From the NCBI GenBank assembly GCA_028875055.1, contig JAPPGG010000014.1, forward strand, positions 221,193-285,192: DNA of 64,000 bases. The letters are read 5' to 3'. Shown one piece after another: positions 45,449-54,145 of the stretch. Each line of letters starts with the position of its first letter. The stretch's first letter is position 1. The notes under the pieces are model-generated. The model was not told where the DNA came from. It was given only the letters and a program-made list of their open reading frames with translations, and made no database searches. The position numbers and the translations under genes are program-made. The DNA comes from Chloroflexota bacterium. GTDB taxonomy: Bacteria > Chloroflexota > Dehalococcoidia > Lucifugimonadales > UBA3495.

Positions 45449-46294
45449 ATGGTGGAGACTGCCCCCTATATCAACCTTGAAGAACTGGCAGGCCTCTTTG
45501 AGGTGATTCTGTTTGACTCCGACGGCGTTCTGGTGAGCTGGCCTTCCGCCGTTCCCCACGCCCCCGAAGCAATCGAGTTTCTCAACTCTTCTGGGAAGCA
45601 ATACTTCGTGCTGACCAACGATGCATCCATGACTGCCGCTACCCGCGCCGCCCGATATGCGGAGTTGGGCCTGGCCATCGACGCCAGCCGGATAATCTCG
45701 TCTGGGATGCTCTTGACCGCCCACTTTGCGAGGCATGGTCTGCGGGGCGCCCGGTGCGTGGTGCTGGGCACGGAGGACAGCATCAGCTTTGTTGAGGATG
45801 CTGGTGGTGCGGTGGTTCCCAGTGACGCCGATTTCGACGTGCTTGTAATTGGAGACCAGGATGGATTTCCCCTGCTGGAATTTACGGGCAACGTTCTGGG
45901 CGCCCTGTTCCGCAGGATAGCCAGCGGCGAGACTCCCCACCTGGTCCTTCCCAATCCTGACCTGTACTATCCCGTGGGAGATGGCTACGGATTCGCCAGC
46001 GGGGCTATAGCCGCCATGTTTGAATCGGCCCTGGCTCAGCGCTTTCCAAACCAGCCAGGACTGACCTTTACGCGCCTGGGCAAGCCGCATCCCGCGATCT
46101 TTGATGAAGCTATGCGCCGTAGCGGCGCCCGGAACATGGTAATGATCGGAGATACCCCTGGCACCGACATACGTGGAGCCAACAACTCGGGTATTGCCTC
46201 GGTGTTGGTGGATTCTGGTCCTGCGCCGATAGACTTTTCAACGCTGGCTCCTTCAGACATCCCAGCTTACCGCCTCAGGTCGCTGGCGGTCTGA
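45449..46294 (+). CDS. HAD-superfamily hydrolase, subfamily IIA (NagD-like)
   Basis: About 281 residues. HAD motif I is VILFDSDGVLVSW (DxD form), motif II is FVLTNDASMT, the conserved lysine is in RLGKPHPAIFDEA and motif IV is VMIGDTPGTDIRGANNSG, the NagD/phosphoglycolate phosphatase-like layout. The start is uncertain: ATG 45449 is used, but a GTG at 45443 and a TTG at 45371 are in frame. It follows the inositol-phosphate synthase, so an inositol or sugar-phosphate phosphatase role is attractive but unproven. Confidence 0.78.
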   Translation: MVETAPYINLEELAGLFEVILFDSDGVLVSWPSAVPHAPEAIEFLNSSGKQYFVLTNDASMTAATRAARYAELGLAIDASRIISSGMLLTAHFARHGLRGARCVVLGTEDSISFVEDAGGAVVPSDADFDVLVIGDQDGFPLLEFTGNVLGALFRRIASGETPHLVLPNPDLYYPVGDGYGFASGAIAAMFESALAQRFPNQPGLTFTRLGKPHPAIFDEAMRRSGARNMVMIGDTPGTDIRGANNSGIASVLVDSGPAPIDFSTLAPSDIPAYRLRSLAV

Positions 46295-46424
46295 CCGGGC
46301 AATCAGCTACGGAGCGCCGCTACGGGCAGGGCGGATGCGGCAGAGCACAGGCCCCGGCCCCAGGCAACGCTGCCAGGACGGACGGAGTCGGGGTAGCGGA
46401 AAGAAACCGTGGGAATTGGATAGG

Positions 46425-46499
46425 TGGAGCCGGTGAAGGGAGTCGAACCCTTGACCTGCGGTTTACGAAACCGCTGCTCTGCCACTGAGCTACACCGGC
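46425..46499 (-). tRNA. tRNA-Thr (anticodon CGT)
   Basis: The minus strand reads a complete cloverleaf: acceptor GCCGGTG/CACCGGC, D-arm with GTAGCTCAGTGGCAGAGC, anticodon stem GCGGT/ACCGC with loop TTCGTAA (anticodon CGT), and T-arm with GGTTCGACTCC. The 3' CCA is encoded (46427-46425), discriminator T. Confidence 0.95.
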
Positions 46500-46606
46500 C
46501 GGGAGAAGCAGAAAGTTACCGTTCCCAGTATAACATTTCAGATGCGGCCGCTTCACCACATTCCACCAATTCCGTGCCGCCGAACCCAGCTCGCTCAACG
46601 TGACAG

Positions 46607-47053
46607 TCACACAGTTGGTTCGCCTAATCCACCGTACTCGGCCGGCTGAGCCTCATCGTCGCCCGGCCAGGGCGGCAGGGTGAAGCACAGGAACCTCAGG
46701 TCGTCGCTCTCATCGGCGCAAAATTGAAAGGCCCACCCCGTGGGTATAACCAGAGCATCGCCGGCCACGACCGAGACAGCCGACACTTGTGACGGTTCTT
46801 TCACTTCGGGGGAACAGCGCCACACCCGACCGCACCCCTCAAGGACGTACCACACTTCTTCCACCGTCTGATGGTACACCGGCCTGGAAACCTGCCCTGC
46901 TCCCAGTGTTACTTCCACCATGCTGGCGCCCCTGGCAAAGTGTCGAGCGTCGATCAGCAGCCGGATTTCCGATCCGTCCGGGGCTATGACTTCCGGTACC
47001 GGGGATCGGTGGCTTAAGGGTGGGATGTCTGTCTCGGATGGTTGGCAAGTCAT
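46607..47053 (-). CDS. Cupin-domain protein
   Basis: A 148-residue single-cupin protein. The barrel includes GASMVEVTLGAGQVSRPVYHQTVEEVWYVLEGCGRVW and the second motif GDALVIPTGWAFQF. The metal ligands are incomplete compared with typical cupins: H and E are present in the first motif, but the second-motif histidine is replaced by W-A-F. AGAGGG precedes the ATG at 47053; the frame is open further upstream without conservation. Function not assignable; sugar or small-metabolite binding is typical. Confidence 0.78.
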   Translation of the reverse strand: MTCQPSETDIPPLSHRSPVPEVIAPDGSEIRLLIDARHFARGASMVEVTLGAGQVSRPVYHQTVEEVWYVLEGCGRVWRCSPEVKEPSQVSAVSVVAGDALVIPTGWAFQFCADESDDLRFLCFTLPPWPGDDEAQPAEYGGLGEPTV

Positions 47054-47137
47054 TGGTTTCCCTCTTGCAATGGATGACTGAAGGGGGCAGGTCGCTATTC
47101 GGATTTCCAAAAGGGCAAGCGGCCCCACGCGGTTTCC

Positions 47138-47181
47138 CGAAAAGAAAATCCCGGCCCCATGCACTTGGATGGGGGGCCGGG
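47138..47181 (-). terminator. Rho-independent terminator of the enoyl-CoA hydratase gene
   Basis: Arms CCCGGCCCCAT and ATGGGG-GG-CCGGG (47150-47181) form a stable stem; on the minus strand ATTTTCTTTTC follows. It lies 27 bp past the stop. Confidence 0.75.
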
Positions 47182-47207
47182 AGCAGTCTGAAATGTTGTG
47201 GAGGAGG

Positions 47208-47981
47208 TTAGGAAACCTGTGGCTTTCGCCCCTTCCGGTCCAGGAAGTCCTTGAAGCCCTCTTCTACCGTCAGGCCGCGGAAACGACCCTGGCGGGAATT
47301 AACCTCGCTCCAGAACTGGTCCTCCATGGGCTGACCGGTGTGCTCCAGCAGCATCTGCTTAATGTTGGCCACGCCCTCCGCCCGGTTCTTGGCGATTCCC
47401 GAGGCGACCTCAACGGCCTTGTCGATCAACTGGTCACCGGGCACCAGATGGTTCAGCAGTCCGATGCGGTAGGCTTCCTCCGCGAACACCTCTCTTCCGC
47501 TGTAAAGCAGTTCCTTGGCCCGGGGCCAACCAATCAGATTCGGCAGGCTCCAGGTGGCGTTCATCTGGCCGTAGTTCACCGCCAGGAAACGGAAGCTGCT
47601 CTTGTCGCAGCCGATCAAAAAGTCCATTGAAGTTGCCATTACCGTGCCGCCACCGTAGCACAGACCATTGACGGCGCCTATGATGGGCTTGGGGCAGCTG
47701 GCCATGCGCCAGGTGTATTCGGCCCGCTCCGCAGCCCCGGCATCCCGTTCCTCCTGGGACTTTTCCCGGTTCTCGTGAATATCGGCTCCCGCCGAAAATG
47801 CTCGCTCCCCCGAACCGGTGATTACAATGGCTCCAACTTCTTCGTCCATCACCATGTCCGAGATGGCCTCGTCCAGTTCACGGACCAGCTGCAGATTCAG
47901 GGCGTTCAGCACCTCGGGTCGGTTCAATGTAACGATGGCAACCCGCTGTACCTGGTCAATTTTGATGGTCTCGTAGCTCAT
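47208..47981 (-). CDS. Enoyl-CoA hydratase/isomerase-family protein
   Basis: A 257-residue crotonase-fold protein: VAIVTLNRPEVLNALNLQLV, the oxyanion-hole AFSAGADIHE, and the second motif CPKPIIGAVNGLCYGGGTVMATSMDFLIG. The usual catalytic glutamates of enoyl-CoA hydratase are not both evident (GGGTVMA replaces the GGGLELA type), so hydratase, isomerase or hydrolase activity is open. AGGAG precedes the ATG by 9 bases. Single gene with its own terminator. Confidence 0.82.
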   Translation of the reverse strand: MSYETIKIDQVQRVAIVTLNRPEVLNALNLQLVRELDEAISDMVMDEEVGAIVITGSGERAFSAGADIHENREKSQEERDAGAAERAEYTWRMASCPKPIIGAVNGLCYGGGTVMATSMDFLIGCDKSSFRFLAVNYGQMNATWSLPNLIGWPRAKELLYSGREVFAEEAYRIGLLNHLVPGDQLIDKAVEVASGIAKNRAEGVANIKQMLLEHTGQPMEDQFWSEVNSRQGRFRGLTVEEGFKDFLDRKGRKPQVS

Positions 47982-48164
47982 ACCGCATAACTCCTGATTT
48001 CCGCGCCCATAGGCCCAGCTTTTCCGAAAGACGGCGCGAATATTGCGGTAATCATAAAGCATGCACGGGGGGTAAGCCAAGACTCGCACACTCAGCTTGC
48101 CAACATGCTTGCCCCCTGAGTATCCTCTTTTCGCAAGAACCTGTGCCCCGGGGAGTCACCCTCT

Positions 48165-49505
48165 ATGGACCAAATTTCGACCATGTACCACGAAATAGCC
48201 AGCTTTGCCACCGAGACCAATAGTCTGGAGCGGCTTCCGGCAGAGGTGGCTGAAGTTTCCAAGAAAATCATGGTCAATGCCGCCGCAGCGGGACTGGCCG
48301 GGGCAGCCCAGCAGGACGGCCACACCGTGACGCAATTTGCCCAGGATATGGGAGGCAACGGGCGGTGCACCATTATCGGAAGGGGCTTGCGTTCCTCTCC
48401 TGTTTACGCCTCTCTGGTCAACGCCGTCCTGATCCGCCTGCTGGACTTCGACGACGAAATCGTTGCCAACGGCGCTCACCCCGGCGGGGCCATTTTCCCG
48501 GTAGTCATGGCCCTGGGAGAAATGAACGGGCTTTCCGGACCCAAGGCGCTGACCGCGTTCGCAGTGGGTTGCGAAGTGTACTCCAGCCTCCAGACCCTGG
48601 CGACCGGCAAAGGCAGCGGCGGGGACGTTGCAATCCCCGAACAAAGCTCGTCCGGCACACTTTCGGCAGCCCTGGGCGCGACGGCCGCCGCCTGCATGTT
48701 GCTGGACCTGGACGAATCGAGAACCATCAAGGCGCTGCGCCTGGCCGGCGCCGGCGGGTCGCCTGATGGCGCCGGTCCGGATAGCGCATACGCTTACGGG
48801 AAATCTGCTATGGCAGGGGTTATGGCCGCGCTCCTAACCGAGCAGGGTCTGGACGCCATGCCCTCCTTGCCCCCTGCGCTCACCGGGTCGGGCAAAAGCC
48901 TGGGTCTCGGGAGCCCCTTTGACATTCTCAGCCCCGGAACCGCCCTAAAGCTGTACCCTTGCGCTTCGCAAGCACATACGGCCATCGATGCCAGCCTGCA
49001 GCTGGTGCAGCAATACAGGTTCTCTGCTGATGAAATAGGCGAGGTCAAGGTAGGAATAACTCCGCCGGCGCTGGACTCCTTGCCTTATCCCACCCCGGTA
49101 AACGGGTGGGAGGCCAGGGCCTGCATCAGCTTCATTGTCGCCTCCACCCTGGCCACCGGTCACCCACTGATAGACAGCTTCAGCGAGCAGGCCGTAAGCG
49201 ACCCGCAAATACGGGCCCTGATGGACCGAATTACGGTGGACGCCAGCGAAGAGCCAACTGCTTTAATCCCGTATCCTTCGTCCGTATCAATAGCCCTCAG
49301 GGACGGCCGCCGAATTCACCACCGGGCAGAATTTGCTCGCGGGCTGGCAGAAATTCCGTTGACTTCCGAAGAACTGAACGCGAAGTTTCTCTACTGTTCC
49401 CGCTACATCCTGCCTCCCGATCATATTGAAGAGGCCATAACCCGCCTGAGAGACCTGGAAAACATCGACAATACCACCGGCCTCTTCTCGGTATTGGGCG
49501 GCTAA
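48165..49505 (+). CDS. MmgE/PrpD-family protein, paralogue 1
   Basis: A 446-residue MmgE/PrpD protein related to 2-methylcitrate dehydratase, iminodisuccinate epimerase and cis-aconitate decarboxylase. Recognisable: the N-terminal helical LPAEVAEVSKKIMVNAAAAGLAGA, the VNAVLIRLLDFDDEI core aligned to the D-x-DDT region (here LDFDDE), and the KLYPCASQAHTAIDASLQL motif. A second paralogue is at 54146; family members are abundant in SAR202-like genomes. GGGGAG precedes the ATG. Substrate unknown. Confidence 0.83.
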   Translation: MDQISTMYHEIASFATETNSLERLPAEVAEVSKKIMVNAAAAGLAGAAQQDGHTVTQFAQDMGGNGRCTIIGRGLRSSPVYASLVNAVLIRLLDFDDEIVANGAHPGGAIFPVVMALGEMNGLSGPKALTAFAVGCEVYSSLQTLATGKGSGGDVAIPEQSSSGTLSAALGATAAACMLLDLDESRTIKALRLAGAGGSPDGAGPDSAYAYGKSAMAGVMAALLTEQGLDAMPSLPPALTGSGKSLGLGSPFDILSPGTALKLYPCASQAHTAIDASLQLVQQYRFSADEIGEVKVGITPPALDSLPYPTPVNGWEARACISFIVASTLATGHPLIDSFSEQAVSDPQIRALMDRITVDASEEPTALIPYPSSVSIALRDGRRIHHRAEFARGLAEIPLTSEELNAKFLYCSRYILPPDHIEEAITRLRDLENIDNTTGLFSVLGG

Positions 49506-49614
49506 GCCACGCCGCAGCCGCACTACCCCCATGTTCCTCCGGGAATCGGCCATTGAGGGAGAATCGCCTTATTGGAGTACTTCGCAATTGCTTGCTAGCC
49601 GCAATATTCTCACC

Positions 49615-49644
49615 TTGACACTGTTCCCTGCATAAACCTATACT
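49615..49644 (+). promoter_or_regulatory. Sigma-70-type promoter for the trpE leader
   Basis: TTGACA (49615-49620) and TATACT (49639-49644) are 18 bp apart, immediately upstream of the T-box leader. Confidence 0.7.
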
Positions 49645-49669
49645 CACCGAACATCCAAATACATCAAAG

Positions 49670-49985
49670 GCTGTGAAGGAGAATAGTAGACTTCCAGCGC
49701 GGCAAAGAGAGCCGGGTAAGGTGTGAGCCGGCGCCGGGCGCAGAAGCACGAATGGACTCCGGAGCCACCAGCCGAAGCGCCACCTGTCCTGGGTTGAGGG
49801 CAAGGTGGCGGAGTAGGTCAGGTCGGGTGGACACCGTTACAAGTCCGCGGCACTGGAGCCCAGCAGAATTCGCTCCTTTTGCCGGTAGAGAAGTTGGGTC
49901 CCTTCATCTGCGATCGGGAAGGCACCAACAATTAGGGTGGCAACACGAGAAAAGCTCGTCCCTTTGGGATGAGCTTTTTTGTATG
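49670..49985 (+). ncRNA. T-box riboswitch, tryptophan-specific, upstream of trpE
   Basis: The leader has Stem I features (AGTAGA, AGAGAG and a distal GGTGTGAG), then a specifier context AATGGAC with the TGG (Trp) codon at 49753-49755. The T-box proper is AGGGTGGCAACACG (49934-49947): the UGGC pairs with the GCCA end of tRNA-Trp, whose discriminator is G, matching the TGG specifier. A terminator hairpin AAAGCTCGTCCC/GGGATGAGCTTT (49951-49977) with a T-tract follows. Uncharged tRNA-Trp should stabilise antitermination and turn on trpE. The start and end coordinates of Stem I are approximate. Confidence 0.88.
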
Positions 49986-50024
49986 AAGGTTACCGAGCAC
50001 TAACCCGATTAAACCTGGTGAAGA

Positions 50025-51491
50025 ATGGCTATGTACTATCCGTCTCTGCAAGAGGTAAGGGCGCTGGCGGCGTCCAGCGAAGGAAATCTGGTTCCCATTT
50101 ACCGGTCCATTAACGCCGACCTGGAGACCCCCGTATCCGCTTACCTCAAAGTCGCCCGAGGGCCATATTCCTACCTGCTGGAGAGTGTCGAAGGCGGCGA
50201 ACGCCTGGGCAGATACACTTTCATCGGCACTGAGCCTTACAAGGTGGTCCACACCGGAAAAGGGACCCCGAACGGTGAAATTGACCCCCTGATCCTGGTG
50301 GAACAGGAAATGTCCCAGCACAAGCTGATCCCGGTGGAAGGCTTGCCGAGCTTCCACGGAGGCGCGGTGGGCTACGTGGCCTATGACGCCATCCGATACT
50401 TTGAACCAAGGGTCCCGCCTATGCCCGCCGACCCCCAGGACCTGCCGGAATCCGTGTTCATGTTCGCCGATACCCTACTGGTTTTTGATCATCTGCGGCA
50501 CGACATCAAAGTCGTCAGCCACGCCCACCTTTTTGGGGACGTGGAAAAGGCATATCTGGAGGCGACGGAGCGCATAGACGAGATGGTTGACCGCTTGTCC
50601 CAGCACCTCACGCTGCCTGCGGAGCTTCAGGACGGCGATTTTGGTGCGACCGGTTCTGCTCCGGTAGAGTCCAACTTCACCATTGAACGGTATGCCGAGG
50701 CCGTGGAAAAGTGCATTGAGTACGTTTACGCCGGCGACGTCATTCAAGTCGTGAACTCCCAGCGGTTTTCCCGCCGCACGGACGCCCACCCCTTCCAGGT
50801 TTACCGCGCCCTCCGCAGCGTGAACCCCTCTCCCTACATGTACTACCTGGACCTGGACGGGTTTCAAATTGTGGGGGCAGCCATAGAGACCGTGGTTAAA
50901 GTTGAGGACGGAATTGCCGCCACCCACCCCATCGCGGGAACCAGGCCGCGGGGTACGACGCCGGGCGAAGATGACGCAAATGAAGAAGAACTGAAGAACA
51001 GCGAAAAGCAGCGGGCCGAGCACATAATGCTGGTGGACCTGGGCCGCAACGACATCGGGCGGGTAAGCGTTCCCGGAACCGTAGAAGTCACCCAGCTAAT
51101 GGAAGTAGAGCGGTTTTCCCACGTAATGCACCTGGTGTCTCACGTTGAGGGAAGGCTCAAGCCCGAGCTTACTCCTTACGATGCGCTGAGGTCATGCTTC
51201 CCGGCGGGAACAGTTTCCGGAGCGCCCAAGATAAGGGCCATGGAGATAATCTCCGAAATTGAAGGAGAAAAGCGGGGGCCCTATGGCGGGGCTGTCGGTT
51301 ACTTCAGCTTTTCCGGCAACATGGATACAGCCCTGGTGCTGCGCACCGGGATATACAAGGACGGCACTATGTATGTGCAAGCAGGCGGGGGAGTGGTAGC
51401 CGACAGTGTTGCCGAGGACGAATACATGGAAACCCGCCACAAGTCGGGCGCCCTGCTGCGGGCAATTGACATTGCCGAAGGGCGCCGCTGA
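50025..51491 (+). CDS. trpE: Anthranilate synthase component I
   Basis: A 488-residue TrpE: GGAVGYVAYDAIRYFEP, HPIAGTRPRG, MLVDLGRNDIGRV, CFPAGTVSGAPKIRAMEII and PYGGAVGYFSFSGNMDTALVLRT are chorismate-binding-enzyme signatures. It makes anthranilate from chorismate with TrpG. The Trp-specific T-box upstream and TrpG downstream rule out a pabB role. One oddity: the usual GASPE segment preceding the V-R-V strand reads GAAIETVV, so the SP dipeptide is changed. A VOC-family gene lies between trpE and trpG. Confidence 0.93.
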   Translation: MAMYYPSLQEVRALAASSEGNLVPIYRSINADLETPVSAYLKVARGPYSYLLESVEGGERLGRYTFIGTEPYKVVHTGKGTPNGEIDPLILVEQEMSQHKLIPVEGLPSFHGGAVGYVAYDAIRYFEPRVPPMPADPQDLPESVFMFADTLLVFDHLRHDIKVVSHAHLFGDVEKAYLEATERIDEMVDRLSQHLTLPAELQDGDFGATGSAPVESNFTIERYAEAVEKCIEYVYAGDVIQVVNSQRFSRRTDAHPFQVYRALRSVNPSPYMYYLDLDGFQIVGAAIETVVKVEDGIAATHPIAGTRPRGTTPGEDDANEEELKNSEKQRAEHIMLVDLGRNDIGRVSVPGTVEVTQLMEVERFSHVMHLVSHVEGRLKPELTPYDALRSCFPAGTVSGAPKIRAMEIISEIEGEKRGPYGGAVGYFSFSGNMDTALVLRTGIYKDGTMYVQAGGGVVADSVAEDEYMETRHKSGALLRAIDIAEGRR

Positions 51492-51726
51492 CCGGACCAC
51501 AAGACATCAGCTCAATACCTGCAAAGAGGGGTAAGAGTTCAGAATAAGTGGGTTTCGGTGCCAGCCAGCCCCGTCATGCCGGCGGGAGCCGCTATCCGGA
51601 AATCCTTGCTGCCCTTGACTCGTATGCGCCGTTAGCCTTGCTGGCTTCCGGCCTGCGACGGAATAGCGCCTTCCAGGCCACTGTGACTCATCAACTCTGA
51701 ACTATTGCGAAAAGGATATTCAGAAT

Positions 51727-52167
51727 ATGCTCAAGTCCATGTTTCACACGGGATTCGTGGTCAAAGACATTGATAAGACCATAGACTTTTATACCACCGT
51801 AATGGGGCTGAAACTTGTAGGCCGCACCGAGCGTACCGGCGACTTCGCCTGCCAGTTGCTGGGTTTTGATAACGCCCACATCAAGGGAGCATTTGTGGAG
51901 CTGGGAGACGGTCACCAGCTGGAACTCATCCAGTACATCAACCCGCCCGTGGGGGACGGCCACCTCCATCTCAACGACGCCGGCGCATCCCACCTGGCCT
52001 TCTTTGTGGAGAACATAGAAGAGTTCTACACGGACAAGTCACAGCGGGGCCTTTCCTTCAACAATCCGCCGGCCTCCCTGTTTGACGACTCCGGCAAGTT
52101 GCTGCGCAAGGCCCTTTACGCCCAGGACCCCGACGGCAACTGGCTTGAATTCGTGGAGCTTTACTGA
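51727..52167 (+). CDS. VOC-superfamily (glyoxalase/dioxygenase-like) protein
   Basis: A 146-residue single VOC module: MFHTGFVVKDIDKTIDFYTTVMGLKLV with a metal-ligand histidine, QLELIQYINPP with the glutamate, ASHLAFFVENIEEFY with the second histidine and DPDGNWLEFVELY with the last glutamate. This is the glyoxalase I/methylmalonyl-CoA epimerase layout. It follows trpE by 235 bp and precedes trpG by 19 bp, so it is translated within the tryptophan cluster; a link to anthranilate or chorismate chemistry is not known. Confidence 0.82.
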   Translation: MLKSMFHTGFVVKDIDKTIDFYTTVMGLKLVGRTERTGDFACQLLGFDNAHIKGAFVELGDGHQLELIQYINPPVGDGHLHLNDAGASHLAFFVENIEEFYTDKSQRGLSFNNPPASLFDDSGKLLRKALYAQDPDGNWLEFVELY

Positions 52168-52186
52168 GTTTCCTGGAGTTTCACAG

Positions 52187-52774
52187 ATGTTGCTAATGAT
52201 AGACAACTACGACAGTTTCACCTACAACCTTTACCAGTACCTGTCGGAGCTGGGCGCCGAGGTTGTAACCGTGCGCAATGACAAGATCACCGTGGAGGAG
52301 ATGGAGGGGATGGGACCCGAAGGCATAGTAGTTTCCCCCGGCCCCTGTACCCCAACCGAAGCAGGGGTTTCCAACGAGGCCATCCGCCACTTTGGGTCCA
52401 AACTGCCGGTGTTAGGAGTATGCCTGGGCCATCAGTGCCTGGGGGAAGTGTATGGCGGCACAGTGGGCAGGGCCGGAGAAATCCGGCACGGAAAGACATC
52501 GATGATTCACCACACCGGAAAAGGCGTCCTGGCCGGCCTTCCCAACCCCTTCGAGGGCATCAGGTACCACTCGCTGGTAGTTTATCCCGACTCCCTGCCC
52601 GACTCCCTGGAAGTAACCGCCTGGACCGAAGACGGCCTTATTATGGGGCTCCGCCACAAGGAACATCCGGTGGAGGGCGTGCAATTTCACCCCGAGTCCA
52701 TAATGACCCCCGTGGGCCACGACCTGCTGCGCAACTTCCTGAACCGGGTGGAGGAATTTCACCGGGGATCTTGA
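52187..52774 (+). CDS. trpG: Anthranilate synthase component II (glutamine amidotransferase)
   Basis: A 195-residue class I amidotransferase that supplies ammonia to TrpE. MIDNYDSFTYNLYQYLSELG is the TrpG start; the catalytic triad is in LGVCLGHQCLGE (Cys) and VEGVQFHPESIMTPVG (His, Glu). GGAG precedes the ATG at 52187 by 9 bases; the longer open frame reads into the VOC gene and is not used. No trpD/C/B/A genes follow, so the rest of the pathway is elsewhere. Confidence 0.94.
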   Translation: MLLMIDNYDSFTYNLYQYLSELGAEVVTVRNDKITVEEMEGMGPEGIVVSPGPCTPTEAGVSNEAIRHFGSKLPVLGVCLGHQCLGEVYGGTVGRAGEIRHGKTSMIHHTGKGVLAGLPNPFEGIRYHSLVVYPDSLPDSLEVTAWTEDGLIMGLRHKEHPVEGVQFHPESIMTPVGHDLLRNFLNRVEEFHRGS

Positions 52775-53122
52775 TTGACTGAGGGGAGTCCTGTCCAGTT
52801 TCCTAATCGTGAAGGGTCAGATGCCATAGACTAAGAATAGTAAAATATATCTGCGCAGTCGAGGTTGTGCAGCAACCTTTCTGTCGCCGGTGGAAAACGG
52901 AGGCATTCTCCGGATTTGATCTTCGCCTAAAGGGTATATTTTGGGCCGGACAGCGCAGTTGACAGGCTCGCGAAAATCGGACCTGCCCCGGGTCCCAGAA
53001 CGAATGACTGCATCAAAATGGAAGGCGAGCTAACCTGGATTTTAATCGACAGAAGGACGAGGACAGTCGTCCGTCGGCGGAGTTAAGCAGAAACTGGGCC
53101 AAGAAATTGAGGATCATTAAAA
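52775..53122. other. AT-richer intergenic region, nothing recognised
   Basis: About 350 bp between trpG and the DUF3800 pseudogene. It is AT-richer than its surroundings, as is the following gene. No ORF, tRNA or repeat seen. Confidence 0.45.
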
Positions 53123-53137
53123 TTGCCAAATGGATCT

Positions 53138-53959
53138 ATGGACTCTGACAAATATGTCCCATTTATTGACAATACTGGAAACCGTGAAGCCAAGATGGCT
53201 ATCGGACTCGTCGAAAAACAAGACAATGGCATGGATTGCTTCGCGCTTGGAGGAGTGCTAATTAAAGGGGAAGCAATTGATGATGTCCAAGACAAACACA
53301 AGAGCTTCTGCCTGGACTGGGGAATTGATTATCCCCTTCACTCCTCCAGAATCAGGGGTGCTCGAGGCAAATTCGGTTGGCTTGGTAGTCGAGAAAATAG
53401 GGATGCCTTTTTGTCTGAATTGTAGACATTCATACTCTCATTGCCAGTAATTGCCATCGCCTGTATCGTCGACCGTGAAGGCTACTCAAGTCGTTATGGC
53501 AACATCTACCACAACCATCTCTGGCCAATGTCGAAAACAGTGTTTTCAATATTGTTGGAACGGGCTGCAAAGTTCGCTGACCGGCACGAGAGGAGGCTCG
53601 AAGTCTACTTTGAAGAGTCGGGAAAAAAAGAAGACCGTAGGCTAATTCGCTACCTGAGAGAATTGAAACAAAGCGGCAATCCCTTCAACGCATCTGTATC
53701 TGAAGGGTATCAACCTTTAACTAAAGAAGATTATCGCCGCATAATACTTGGCGAGCCCAAAAGGCTCACCAAACAGTCCCCTCATGTTCAAGTTGCGGAC
53801 TTGGTGCTTTATCCTTTAGCCAAAAGCGGATACGACTCTGATTACTATCCTTATAGAGTCTTGAAGAAGAACGGAAAGCTTATAGATTGTAAGATACCTG
53901 AGGACGAAATAAGTACAAGAGGCATAAAGTACAGTTGCTTCAGTATGAAAAAAAAGTAA
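53138..53959 (+). pseudogene. DUF3800-family protein interrupted by an in-frame TAG
   Basis: Two reading frames in the same phase, 53138-53425 and 53426-53959, join across a single TAG at 53423-53425. The combined product would have about 272 residues: MDSDKYVPFIDNTGNREAKM with the DUF3800 start Asp, FLSEL, then VIAIACIVDREGYSSRYGN, LEVYFEESGKKEDRRL and VQVADLVLYPLAKSG, the family's acidic RNase H-like core. The second part has no start codon close to the break (a TTG at 53441). Codon use is AT-richer than neighbours, suggesting transfer. Decayed by one nonsense change, unless suppressed. Start at 53138 or TTG 53123. Confidence 0.75.
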
Positions 53960-53960
53960 G

Positions 53961-53978
53961 GGCTCGGTCTCCCGAGCC
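53961..53978 (+). terminator. Hairpin after the DUF3800 pseudogene
   Basis: Arms GGCTCGG/CCGAGCC with a 4-nt loop directly after the stop codon; the T-tract is weak (TCTT). Confidence 0.4.
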
Positions 53979-54145
53979 TCTTACAGTCGGCTTGCTAGCT
54001 TCGCGCAAGCCCCGGGGCAAAGCCCTTGTTTATACCCTACGCCACTTTGATTTAAGATGCAAACTGACAGAAGATATGCTCATTTCAAAGGCTCGAGATT
54101 GCATCGCATGTCCACAGTTTACGAATAGTCCCCAGGAGTAGCAAC

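Noticed and set aside
53423..53425. TAG in DUF3800 as pyrrolysine
   Set aside because: Nothing in the family or lineage suggests pyrrolysine, and no structure follows; a simple nonsense change is more likely.
53935..54141. Short plus-strand frame after the DUF3800 pseudogene
   Set aside because: Overlaps the pseudogene end, contains the hairpin, and shows no conserved feature.
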